This document shows, one piece after another, positions 7,825 to 16,482 of a DNA stretch of 64,000 nucleotides. The stretch is from assembly GCA_963709655.1 (NCBI GenBank), contig CAVPXF010000026.1, forward strand, positions 1 to 64,000, in the 5' to 3' direction. The stretch is from Roseiarcus sp963709655 (GTDB lineage Bacteria; Pseudomonadota; Alphaproteobacteria; Rhizobiales; Beijerinckiaceae). The translations under genes were made by a program, and so were the position numbers. Numbering within the stretch: position 1 is the first letter of the stretch; every line of letters starts with the position of its first letter. The notes beneath the pieces were generated by a model, which saw only the letters and a list, made by a program, of their open reading frames with translations, ran no database searches and had not been told where the DNA came from.

Positions 7825-9190
7825 ATGACCAGACGTCTGAACATCGAACTCATCGGCTCGGTGTTCATGGGACAGGCCCACGCTGACGCCTTCCGCCGCG
7901 TGGCGACGCTCTATCGCGATCTTCCGGCGATCACCCATCCCTACATGCTCGCCGACGCCACCGATCCGCTCGCGGAAAGCGCGGCAACCCGCTTCGGCTT
8001 CGAGAGGTCCACCGGCGATTGGCGAAAGCTCGTGGCAAATCCCAACGTCGATGTCGTCGACATCACCTCGCCGAATCTGATGCACGCCGAGATGGCGCTC
8101 GCGGCCATCGCAGCCGGCAAGCACGTCTGTTGCGAAAAGCCGCTTGCGGTGACGCTTGCCGAAGCCGGCGCGATGACGGACGCCGCCAGGAAGGCAGGCG
8201 TCAAGACCATGGTCGCCTTCAACAACATCAAGACGTCGGCGGCAGTGCTGGCGAAGCGGCTGATCGACAACGGCGACATCGGAACGCCTATGCGCTTTCG
8301 CGGCTGGTTCGACCAGGGGTTCTACAATGATCCCGACCTGCCGTTCTCCTGGCGGCTCACCCGCAAGGAGGCCGGCTCGGACGGACTTGGCGATCTTGGC
8401 TCGCACGTGATCGCGGTCGCGCAATATCTGATCGGCGACGCCGAGAGCGTGGTCGCCTCAGAGCAGACCTTCTTCGCAACGCGGCCCATGCCGCAGGGCG
8501 GATCGGGATACGCCGCCACGGCCGGCGCTGACGCACCGCGTGCAAAGGTCGAGAACGAGGACCAGATCCAGACGCTGGTGCGCTTCAAGAGCGGCGCCGG
8601 CGGCGTGATCGAGGCTTCGCGGGTGACGCTTATCCCGCTGTCCCAGGTACGTCGGTCCCGCGCGCAAGGGCTCTTAGAGCCAAATCGGCGACCGCCGGCG
8701 GCCAAAACGGGTTAGACCAGATTTGCCCAGCCTGAAATTTCATGGGGCTTTGGGAACCCTCGTAGCGTCAGCTCGGCCCGTCGTGACGGTCGCCTGGGAC
8801 AGCGGGATAAGCCCCCCGCGGGTCGCGGCTGGCAAGGTGTTCGGCGTCTATTGGGAAGTGTCTGGGACAAAGGGCACGATCATCATGGACGGCGAGCGCT
8901 TCAACGAGCTGAAGATATCGCGCTTCGACGATCCCAAGCCTGACCGCGGCTTCAAGACCATTTACGCCGGCAGCCAGGTTCCGCAGTACGCCGCCATCTT
9001 CGGCTTCGATTTCGCTGGCGGCGGCCTCGGCTACTTTGATGTCAAGGTGATTGAGGTGCGCGATCTGATCGAGGGCGTATGGAGGCAGAGCGACTGCTAT
9101 CCCAACTTCGCCTTCGGCCTCGAGAACCAGCGCATTATCGACGCCATCGAACGATCGGTGCAGACCAAGGCTTGGACGCCGGTCGGCTGA
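7825..9190 (+). pseudogene. Gfo/Idh/MocA-family oxidoreductase interrupted by a 192-bp insertion
   Basis: Residues 1-267 encode the NAD(P)-binding half: the dinucleotide loop region, the DVVDITSPNLMHAEMALAA segment and the GKHVCCEKPLA motif of the family. At GVIEASR the frame runs into foreign sequence. It resumes as RVAAGKVFGVYWEVSGTKG in the next frame and continues to 9190. Removing 199 bases (a 192-bp insert plus one 7-bp target copy) restores a perfect 388-residue frame, so the insertion alone broke the gene. The intact protein would be a dehydrogenase of a sugar or polyol, in operon with the IolE-like gene 16 bases upstream. Confidence 0.85.
8625..8816. mobile_element. MITE-like insertion, 192 bp, with 20-bp inverted ends and 7-bp target duplication
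   Basis: The insert is bounded by GCTTATCCCGCTGTCCCAGG (8628-8647) and its exact reverse complement (8793-8812). CGCGGGT flanks it on both sides (8618-8624 and 8817-8823). It holds no coding frame of any size and no transposase, so it must have been moved in trans. Excision with one CGCGGGT repairs the host gene exactly. The family of the parent transposon is not recognised. Confidence 0.85.
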
Positions 9191-9208
9191 GCGCAAAGGG
9201 AGGACCCC

Positions 9209-9265
9209 ATGGGCGGAGAAATCCGCTTTGGCGTCATCGGCGCGGCCTACATGGGCAAGGCGTAG
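9209..9265 (+). pseudogene. Gfo/Idh-family oxidoreductase, 18-codon N-terminal stub
   Basis: A strong GGGAGGA ribosome site precedes ATG at 9209. The peptide MGGEIRFGVIGAAYMGKA is the first beta strand and dinucleotide loop of a Gfo/Idh protein; MGKAHA would be expected next. A TAG follows MGKA at once and nothing homologous continues. The rest of the gene was deleted, leaving the promoter-proximal end. This is the second lost oxidoreductase in this locus. Confidence 0.6.
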
Positions 9266-9408
9266 CCGATCGCGTTGAGTTCTGTTTCGACGATTTTCAT
9301 AGACCAATCGATCCGTTTGCGATAAAAAATGAAACATAGATACCGAATGACCGCGCCGGTTCCCGCGATCCGGTAGGAATCGACGCGAGCGAACGAGGAG
9401 ACGCTGAA

Positions 9409-10491
9409 GTGACCGTTTCATCCGCAAATCCATCGCCGCTGTACCGAACGGTTCGGGGCGCTCTGACCGACGTCTGGAACGACTCCTGCTCGCCGCGGGA
9501 ACTCGAATATGCGATCGGCAACGGCGCGGTCGGCGCGACCACCAACCCGTCCATTGTGCTGTCCGTGCTCAAGAAGGAGTTCGACGCCTGGAAAGGCACG
9601 CTCCGCCGCCTCATCGATGAAAATCCGACGGCGACCGAAGACGTGATCGCCTGGCAACTGATCGAGGAGATGGGATTGCGCGGCGCCGAAATGCTGCTGC
9701 CGGTGTTCGAGCGGGAGCGCCATCTCAAAGGGCGTCTGTCAATGCAGACGAACCCGGTTAATTACAGGAATTCTCCCAGTCTGGTGGAACAGGCGATTCA
9801 TTTCAACGGTCTCGGGCCGAACATCCAGGTTAAGATCCCCGCGACTGCGGCGGGGATCGCCGCGATCGAAGAGGCGACGCGTCTCGGTGTCAATATCAAC
9901 GCAACTGTAAGCTTTACGCTGCCGCAGGCCATAGCCGTCGCGGAGGCGGTGGAGCGGGGTCTTAATCGGCGAGCCAAGGAAGGTCATGACGTGAGCAACA
10001 TGAGGCCGGTCTGCACGCTCATGATCGGGCGACTGGACGACTGGCTGAAAGCGATCGCACAGCGCGAGGGTGTGATCACGACGCCTGGCCATCTCGACTG
10101 GGCCGGAGTCGCTGCGTTCAAGAAGGCCTACGGGATCTTCAAAGCGCGCGGCTACCGCGCTCGGCTGCTGGCGGCGGCGTACCGCCACCATCTCCACTGG
10201 TCGCAAATGATCGGCGGCGACATCATCCTCACCATCCCTTACGAGTGGCAGGTGCAATTCAACAACTCCGACGTCGAGGTCAAGCCGCGCATCGACGATC
10301 CGGTCGATCCGGCAATCGTCGACGACCTCTATCGGAAGTTCGCCGACTTCCGCCGCGCCTACGACGAAGACGGCATGACGGTTCCGGAATTCGACCGCTA
10401 CGGCGCAACCGTCAGGACGCTGCGGTCGTTCATCGAAGCCTATCGGGACCTGACAGCGCTCGTGCGCAATTCCATGCTGCCGGCGCCTTAG
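9409..10491 (+). CDS. Transaldolase-family protein
   Basis: A 360-residue TIM-barrel aldolase. GATTNPSIVLSVLKKE matches the N-terminal transaldolase signature (usually TTNPS) and NIQVKIPATAAG carries the Schiff-base lysine. The length is longer than FSA-type enzymes (about 220) and near classic transaldolases (about 320-370). The start is a GTG eight bases after GAGGAG. Transaldolases move a dihydroxyacetone unit between sugar phosphates. It sits between broken polyol genes and the intact iol cluster and may have handled a sugar-phosphate product of the lost pathway. Its exact substrate is unknown. Confidence 0.85.
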   Translation: MTVSSANPSPLYRTVRGALTDVWNDSCSPRELEYAIGNGAVGATTNPSIVLSVLKKEFDAWKGTLRRLIDENPTATEDVIAWQLIEEMGLRGAEMLLPVFERERHLKGRLSMQTNPVNYRNSPSLVEQAIHFNGLGPNIQVKIPATAAGIAAIEEATRLGVNINATVSFTLPQAIAVAEAVERGLNRRAKEGHDVSNMRPVCTLMIGRLDDWLKAIAQREGVITTPGHLDWAGVAAFKKAYGIFKARGYRARLLAAAYRHHLHWSQMIGGDIILTIPYEWQVQFNNSDVEVKPRIDDPVDPAIVDDLYRKFADFRRAYDEDGMTVPEFDRYGATVRTLRSFIEAYRDLTALVRNSMLPAP

Positions 10492-10586
10492 GCGGACGAA
10501 TTCGATCCATCTCATGTCCATGTCGCCTGGCGGCTGAAAATCCGCCCGCCGCATCTGCGCTTACGCCCGCTGTCGGCCGCGACTCG

Positions 10587-11591
10587 TCAGCCGACTTTGA
10601 GCGCCTCGCGCATGGCGCAGGCGAGCCGTGTCGCCTCCCGCGCGTCATCGAGGCTGAGTGGCGTCGGACCGCCGTTGCGGACGGCCTCGATGAAGGCGCG
10701 CGCCTCGTGAAGGAAGGCCTCGCCGAACCGGTCGAAGAAATCGGCCTGGCCTGCGACGGACCGGCGACCGCCCAATTCCAGCGTCAGCGGAATTTTCGGG
10801 ATCGCCCGGCCGATGTCGAGCGTCGCCCTTGAGCCGACGACGGTCATCGACGCCTCGTAGCCGCGGTGCGACGTGCGCGTCACAGTGAAATCCGCGATCG
10901 CGCCGCCCTCGAAGGCGACGACGGCTGAGGCGGTGTCGACGTCGCCGCAGGCCTCGAGCGCGGGGGTGAGGACGCGGCTGCCGACGGCGCCGACGGAAAC
11001 GGGCTTTGCGCCGCCGAGCATCCATCGCACGAGGTCGATGTCGTGGATGCAGCAGTCGAGGAAGATGCCGCCCGAGGTCGGCGCGAAGCGGACGAAGAAC
11101 CCGCTGGGATCGACGGGGTCTTCCGAGACGCAGCGGATGGCGAAGACCTTTCCGAGCTCGCCCGCGTCGATCAGGCGCTTGGCTTCGGCATAGGCCGGAT
11201 CGAAGCGACGCATGAAACCAACCATGACGACCTGCCTTGGGCGCTCGGCCGCGACGGCGATGACGTGGTCACAGTCCGACGTGTCGAGCGCCAGGGGTTT
11301 TTCGCAGAAGACGTGCTTTCCGGCGCGAACGGAAGCGATCGTCTGATCGGCGTGCAGTGACGTCGGCGTCACCAGCCACACGGCGTCGAGACCCGGATGA
11401 ACGAGCAGATCTGTTAGGCCAGGATAGGTCGCAACCCCGTTCAGCGAGGCTTCCACCCAAGCGCGCTCCTCGGCGACCGGGCTCGCCGCCGCCACCAGGC
11501 GCGCGCCCTCGACGCGAAACGCAAGGTTCTCCGCGTGACGACGCCCCAGCCGGCCGAGGCCGACGATGCCGATGCGAATCGTCTCAGACAA
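10587..11591 (-). CDS. Gfo/Idh/MocA-family oxidoreductase, inositol 2-dehydrogenase-like
   Basis: A 334-residue NAD(P)-dependent dehydrogenase. The Rossmann loop GIVGLGRLGRRHAEN is at the N-terminus, GKHVFCEKPLAL carries the catalytic-region lysine, and GGIFLDCCIHDIDLVRW is the DxxxHD-type motif that binds the polyol in IolG proteins. Translation appears to start at TTG 11591. It is the last gene of the iolG-C-D-B operon, 84 bases after iolB. It probably oxidises myo-inositol or an isomer such as D-chiro- or scyllo-inositol. It differs clearly from the two other intact family members here. Confidence 0.85.
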   Translation of the reverse strand: MSETIRIGIVGLGRLGRRHAENLAFRVEGARLVAAASPVAEERAWVEASLNGVATYPGLTDLLVHPGLDAVWLVTPTSLHADQTIASVRAGKHVFCEKPLALDTSDCDHVIAVAAERPRQVVMVGFMRRFDPAYAEAKRLIDAGELGKVFAIRCVSEDPVDPSGFFVRFAPTSGGIFLDCCIHDIDLVRWMLGGAKPVSVGAVGSRVLTPALEACGDVDTASAVVAFEGGAIADFTVTRTSHRGYEASMTVVGSRATLDIGRAIPKIPLTLELGGRRSVAGQADFFDRFGEAFLHEARAFIEAVRNGGPTPLSLDDAREATRLACAMREALKVG

Positions 11592-11675
11592 TGGAGAGGC
11601 CCTCTCGCAAAATCGTAAACCCTAGTCCTTCGAGACGCCCTTCGGACTCCTCAAGACGCGGTCAGTGAAAAGACC

Positions 11676-12497
11676 TCAACTCGCCTTTGCCGGCGCGCCG
11701 ACCCCGGTAAAGAGCCATTCGTGCTGCGGTTCGTTGTGGAACTTCCAGATCCGCTTGGGCCCGGCCATGACGTTGAGGTAGTAGCTGTCGTAGCCGTGGA
11801 TGGTGGCGACCGGGTGATACCCCTTCGGCACCATCACCACGTCGCCGTTCTCGACCAGCACCGCTTCGTCGAGCAAGCGGTCGTCGGTATAGACGCGCTG
11901 GAAGCCAAAACCCTGCGGCGGGTTGAAGCGGTGATAGTAGGTCTCCTCGAGGTAGCTTTCGTTCGGCAGGGCGTCCCGGTCGTGCTTGTGCGGCGGATAG
12001 GACGAGGTGTTGCCGCCCGGCGTGATCACTTCGACCACCAGCAGCGCCTCGGCCGAACCGTCGTCTTCCGGCATGATGTTCGTGACGTGGCGGGTGTTGG
12101 ATCCCTTGCCGCGCACGATTTGCGGATGGGCCCCCGGCGGGATCAGCTTGGCCGGATGCGCGCCCCCGCCCGGGGCCGAGCAGACGGCGAGTTCGAGCGG
12201 CGTCAGCGCCGTCACCGTGTACCGGCCGCCAGCCGGGATGTAGGCTGCCCAGGGCGGCCCCTCGAACGGGCTCATGCGGTCGCCGATTTCCCCAAAATCC
12301 TTGCCGTCGATCGCCAGCTTCGCCTTGCCCGAGACCAGCACGAGACAGACCTCGCGCTTATCCGTCGCCGCGGCGAGGCTCTCGCCAGGCTCCAGCCGGT
12401 GCAGGGCGAACCCCACGTAGCCCCACCCGGCGCCTTGCGGGGTCACCTCGGTGACGAGGCCACGGGCGCCCTTCGGTCTCACGCGCAGTTCCGACAT
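11676..12497 (-). CDS. iolB: 5-deoxy-glucuronate isomerase
   Basis: A 273-residue bicupin matching IolB in length and motifs: EVCLVLVSGKA in the first cupin, the metal-binding NTSSYPPHKHD and LEETYYHRFNPPQGFG in the second, and the hallmark VMVPKGYHPV. It converts 5-deoxy-glucuronate to 5-dehydro-2-deoxy-D-gluconate in inositol breakdown. The ATG at 12497 is preferred over the adjacent GTG at 12500 because it sits better behind GGAGGAG. It follows iolD by 28 bases. Confidence 0.96.
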   Translation of the reverse strand: MSELRVRPKGARGLVTEVTPQGAGWGYVGFALHRLEPGESLAAATDKREVCLVLVSGKAKLAIDGKDFGEIGDRMSPFEGPPWAAYIPAGGRYTVTALTPLELAVCSAPGGGAHPAKLIPPGAHPQIVRGKGSNTRHVTNIMPEDDGSAEALLVVEVITPGGNTSSYPPHKHDRDALPNESYLEETYYHRFNPPQGFGFQRVYTDDRLLDEAVLVENGDVVMVPKGYHPVATIHGYDSYYLNVMAGPKRIWKFHNEPQHEWLFTGVGAPAKAS

Positions 12498-12525
12498 CAC
12501 CTTCTCCTCCGACTTCGACCCGAGG

Positions 12526-14382
12526 TCAGTTGAACACCCGCTGTTGACGGCGGGCGATCTCGTATTTCTCTCGCGCCGCCCCGACCTCGGCGCGCGCCGA
12601 GACTTCCGGGACGGCCACGTCCCACCAGTGGCCGCCGGCCTCTGTGACGACCAGCGGATGGGTCTCGATCACGACCACGGTCGTCTTGTCGTTGGCCCTG
12701 GCCGCTTCCAGCGCGGACTCGAGCTCGCCGATCGACGAGACTTTTGCGGCGACAGCGCCCATGCTCTCGGCGTGCCCGGCGAAGTCGATGTCGGGCTGAG
12801 CGACCATGGCGCAGTCCCGCCAGAGATTGTTGAAGTTGGCTCCGCCCGTTTCCATCTGCAGGCGGTTGATGCAACCAAAGCCGTGGTTGTCGAGCACGAC
12901 GACGATCAGCTTCAGGCCCAGGCTGACCGAGGTCGCGATCTCCGAGTTCATCATCATGTAGGATCCGTCGCCGACCATGACGACGACATGCCTGTCGGGC
13001 CGGGCCATCTTGACGCCCATGCCGCCGGCGATCTCGTAGCCCATGCAGGAAAAACCGTATTCCATGTGGTAGGCGCCCGGCGCGGTCGGGACCCACAGTT
13101 TGTGCAGTTCGCCCGGCAGCCCGCCGGCGGCGTTGACGACGATTGTGTTGTCGGCGCCGAGCGTGCGGGCGACGGCGCCGATCACCTGGGCGTCCGAAGG
13201 CAGCTCGGCGTTGGTCGAGGCGAGCGCCCGTCCCGCCGCATCAAGCCAGGTCGCCTTCTCCTTCGCTGCGCGCTCCGCCATGGCCTTATCGGCCCTCCAG
13301 CCACGGAGCGCCTCGGAAAGCTCGGTCAGGCCGGCCCTGGCGTCCGAAATGAGCGGCTGAGCTTGGTGCTTGGCGGTGTCGTACGGGGCGACGTTGAGCG
13401 CGAGGATCTTGAGGTCGCCCGACTTGAACAGCGCCCACGAACCGGTGGTGAAGTCCTGCAAGCGCGTTCCGACCGCGATCAGGAGATCGGCGTCTGTCGC
13501 GAGCGCATTGGCCGCCGAGGTTCCGGTGACGCCGACGGCGCCGAGGGCGAGAGGATGGGTCTCGTCGATCGCCGACTTGCCGGCTTGGCTGACGGCGACG
13601 GGAACCTTGTGCGTCTCAGCGAACGCGGTGAGTTCGGCCGACGCGCCCGAATAGAGGACGCCGCCGCCCGCAATGATCATCGGCCGCTTCGCCGCCTTGA
13701 TCGTCGCGACGGCGGCCGCAAGTTCGTTCTCGTCCGGACGGATGCGGCGCGGCGTCCACACTTTTTCGGCGAACAGGCTTTGCGGCCAGTCGTAGGCCTC
13801 GGTCTGCACGTCCTGGCACATCGCCAGCGTCACTGGGCCGCACTCGGCCGGATCGGTGAGCACGCTCATGGCGCGCTGTAGGGCCGGGATCAACTGTTCC
13901 GGCCGATTGATCCGGTCGAAATAGCGCGACACCGGCTTAAAGCAGTCATTGGCCGAGACCGTTCCGTCGCCAAAGTCCTCGATCTGCTGCAGCACCGGGT
14001 CCGGCAGACGGTTGGCGAAGACGTCGCCGGGCAGAAGCAGGAGCGGCAGGCGGTCGACATGAGCGACCGCCGCCGCGGTCACCATGTTGAGGGCGCCGGG
14101 GCCGATCGAGGTCGTGCAGGCCATGAAGCGGCGGCGGAACATCGCCTTGGCGTAGGCGGTCGCGGCCAGCGCCATGCCCTGCTCGTTGTGGGCGCGGTAA
14201 GTTGGCAGGCCGTCGCGCGCCTGATAGAGCGCTTCGCCGATGCCAGCCACATTGCCGTGGCCGAAGATCGCCCAGCACCCGGCGACGATCGGCAGAGTCT
14301 CGCCGTCGATCACCGTCATCTGCTGCATGAGATACCGCACCAGCGCCTGCGCCACTGTCAGGCGCACCGTCTTGCCATTCAT
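12526..14382 (-). CDS. iolD: 3D-(3,5/4)-trihydroxycyclohexane-1,2-dione hydrolase
   Basis: A 618-residue thiamine-diphosphate enzyme of the acetolactate-synthase superfamily. The N-terminal domain has the THDP-activating Glu region (YRAHNEQGMALAAT) and the C-terminal domain has the cofactor motif GDGSYMMMNSE ending at LDNHGFGCIN. It opens the ring of the diketone made by IolE and yields 5-deoxy-glucuronate. ATG 14382 lies eight bases after GGAGG; an ATG at 14388 is in frame but too close to it. The frame is intact throughout. Confidence 0.96.
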   Translation of the reverse strand: MNGKTVRLTVAQALVRYLMQQMTVIDGETLPIVAGCWAIFGHGNVAGIGEALYQARDGLPTYRAHNEQGMALAATAYAKAMFRRRFMACTTSIGPGALNMVTAAAVAHVDRLPLLLLPGDVFANRLPDPVLQQIEDFGDGTVSANDCFKPVSRYFDRINRPEQLIPALQRAMSVLTDPAECGPVTLAMCQDVQTEAYDWPQSLFAEKVWTPRRIRPDENELAAAVATIKAAKRPMIIAGGGVLYSGASAELTAFAETHKVPVAVSQAGKSAIDETHPLALGAVGVTGTSAANALATDADLLIAVGTRLQDFTTGSWALFKSGDLKILALNVAPYDTAKHQAQPLISDARAGLTELSEALRGWRADKAMAERAAKEKATWLDAAGRALASTNAELPSDAQVIGAVARTLGADNTIVVNAAGGLPGELHKLWVPTAPGAYHMEYGFSCMGYEIAGGMGVKMARPDRHVVVMVGDGSYMMMNSEIATSVSLGLKLIVVVLDNHGFGCINRLQMETGGANFNNLWRDCAMVAQPDIDFAGHAESMGAVAAKVSSIGELESALEAARANDKTTVVVIETHPLVVTEAGGHWWDVAVPEVSARAEVGAAREKYEIARRQQRVFN

Positions 14383-14404
14383 CGTCATTCCCTCCCGACG
14401 CGCC

Positions 14405-16357
14405 TTACGTTTCGGCCGTCGAATCTGTCCCCACTGGGCTGTCGATCAGGGCCGGCGGCTGCCCTTCAACCGACAACCAGAGATCGACCAGCGTTGCGAA
14501 CCTTACCGCCATCTCGTCGACCGCATGGTCATCGCCGATCCTGCCGTTGAGCCAGCGCTCGGCCGACTCGGCGAATATCGTCCTCCCGACCGCAAAGCCA
14601 CGGACCCTTGCGGCGGTCTGCGCCGCGGCGAAGCTCTCCTTCAGCGCCTCGATGGGCGCCTCGAGCCCGAGCAGCACGACGCCGCGGCAGTAGGGATCGC
14701 GCAGGGCGATTTCCGCGTCGATCGCCTGCCACGCCGCGACAGAGGCCTGCGGTTCGAGCTTCCACCAATCGGGCTTCAGGCCCGCGTCATAGAGTTCGGC
14801 GAGCGCCCGCGCGATCGTGTCGTCGGACAGCGGACCGGATTTGGAGGCGATGATCTCGATCAGGATCTCGCGCCCGATCTTGCGAGCCGCGTCGAAGGCC
14901 GAGACGAGTTTGGCCTGCTGGACGGCCTTGAGCGCCGCGTCGTCGTCCGGATGGTAGAAGCACAGAACCTTGACGCAATGGTCTACCGGCCACTCGAGAA
15001 GCCTGCTGCCGAGATCCTGGCTGAACTCGAACTGCAATGGCCGCGACCCCGGCAGTTCGATGGGCCTGGCCACCCAAAGGTCCTGGCCTGCGCCCGCCGC
15101 GAACAGCGCGTCGCGCCCATACTTGTCGTCGAGCAGCATGCCGAAGCCGGGACGGCCGCCGGCGACGCGGCGCGCGGCGCGAACGGCAAGAACCTTGAAC
15201 GCAGGAACGCGCCGAACCGCCGCTTCGTCCCCCGCCAATTCCTCCAACTGAGCGCGATGATCGATCGCGAGCGCCATTAGCTGCGGGATCTCGCGCCTTC
15301 GGGTCGTCGCCCAGTGGATGTGGCTCAGCGCCGCGTCCTTGCGTAGCGCCCGCTCGCGGCTGCCGTGATCGAGAAAATACTTGAGCTCGGCCCATGTCGG
15401 ATATTCCGTCGAGCAGAGCAGACGCGACACCGCGAACGCTCCGCAGGCGTTGGCCCAGGTTGCTGAGGTCGCGAGGTCTTCGCCCTTGAGCCAGCCGCGC
15501 AGGAAGCCCGACATGAACGCGTCGCCGGCTCCCAGCACATTGAACACCTCGATCGGAAAGCCGCGGCCGACGATTCCGCCTTCGAGGTCGTCTGAGATGG
15601 GCCCGTCATAGACGATGCAGCCCTGAGCGCCGCGTTTGAGCACGACGGTCGCGCCGGAAATCGCGCGGATGCCCTTCAGCGCATCGAGCACGCTGTCGGC
15701 GCCGCCTGCGACCATGATCTCCTCTTCCGTGCCGACGATCAGGTCGCAGTTGGGGAGCACAGTCTTGAGGCGCGCCGACACCGCCTCCGACTTCACGTAG
15801 CGCTCGAAACCCGCCTCGTGGCCGGCGAGGCCCCAGAGGTTCGGCCGATAGTCGATGTCGAACACCACCTTGCCGCCATGCCTCTTCGCCAGCGCGATCG
15901 CCTTCGCCTGCGCGGCGGCGGCCGCCGGCTTAGAGAAGTGGGTTCCGGTCACGACGACCGCGCGACTGCGACCGACGAGGTCCTCGTGGATGTCGCTTTC
16001 GTCCAGCGCCATGTCGGCGCAGTCGGAGCGATAGAAGGTCGTCGGCGAGACGCCCTCGCTCTGCACGGCGAGCAGCACCAGCGCCGACAAGCGATCCCTG
16101 TCGACATGAACGCCGTCGATCGCGACGCCCTCGCGGACGAGTTGTTCGCGGATGAAGTTCCCCATCTGCTCGGCCCCCACCCGCGTGATCAGCGCAGACT
16201 TCAAGCCCAGCCGCGCCGTGCCGATGGCGATGTTGGCCGGGCAGCCGCCGACCGATTTGGCGAAGCTGCCGATGTCTTCGAGCCGGCTGCCGATCTGCTG
16301 GCCGTAGAGGTCGACCGAAGAGCGGCCGATGGAGATCAGGTCGAGCGTCTTTTCCAT
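14405..16357 (-). CDS. iolC: 5-dehydro-2-deoxygluconokinase fused to a DUF2090 aldolase-like domain
   Basis: A 650-residue two-domain protein. Residues 1 to about 330 are a PfkB sugar kinase (SVGGCPANIAIGTARLG near 35, catalytic FNVLGAGDAFMSGFL near 290). This part phosphorylates 5-dehydro-2-deoxy-gluconate. Residues about 345-630 are a DUF2090 TIM-barrel-like domain (LMALAIDHRAQLEEL, LLDDKYGRDAL, IIASKSGPLSDD). This fusion is common in proteobacterial IolC. No separate iolJ aldolase is seen here, so the C-terminal domain may cleave the 6-phosphate; that is inference. It lies 22 bases before iolD. Confidence 0.94.
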   Translation of the reverse strand: MEKTLDLISIGRSSVDLYGQQIGSRLEDIGSFAKSVGGCPANIAIGTARLGLKSALITRVGAEQMGNFIREQLVREGVAIDGVHVDRDRLSALVLLAVQSEGVSPTTFYRSDCADMALDESDIHEDLVGRSRAVVVTGTHFSKPAAAAAQAKAIALAKRHGGKVVFDIDYRPNLWGLAGHEAGFERYVKSEAVSARLKTVLPNCDLIVGTEEEIMVAGGADSVLDALKGIRAISGATVVLKRGAQGCIVYDGPISDDLEGGIVGRGFPIEVFNVLGAGDAFMSGFLRGWLKGEDLATSATWANACGAFAVSRLLCSTEYPTWAELKYFLDHGSRERALRKDAALSHIHWATTRRREIPQLMALAIDHRAQLEELAGDEAAVRRVPAFKVLAVRAARRVAGGRPGFGMLLDDKYGRDALFAAGAGQDLWVARPIELPGSRPLQFEFSQDLGSRLLEWPVDHCVKVLCFYHPDDDAALKAVQQAKLVSAFDAARKIGREILIEIIASKSGPLSDDTIARALAELYDAGLKPDWWKLEPQASVAAWQAIDAEIALRDPYCRGVVLLGLEAPIEALKESFAAAQTAARVRGFAVGRTIFAESAERWLNGRIGDDHAVDEMAVRFATLVDLWLSVEGQPPALIDSPVGTDSTAET

Positions 16358-16482
16358 GGTCTCGCGGCCGTCTCCTCCCGCTTTGCGAACTCGCCGGCGG
16401 CCGGACCGCGTCCTTTCAGGCCCGATCCTCTCAAACCGGGAGGAGCGGCGGCGAAGGGCGCGCCGCGTGTCCCCACCGCCGC

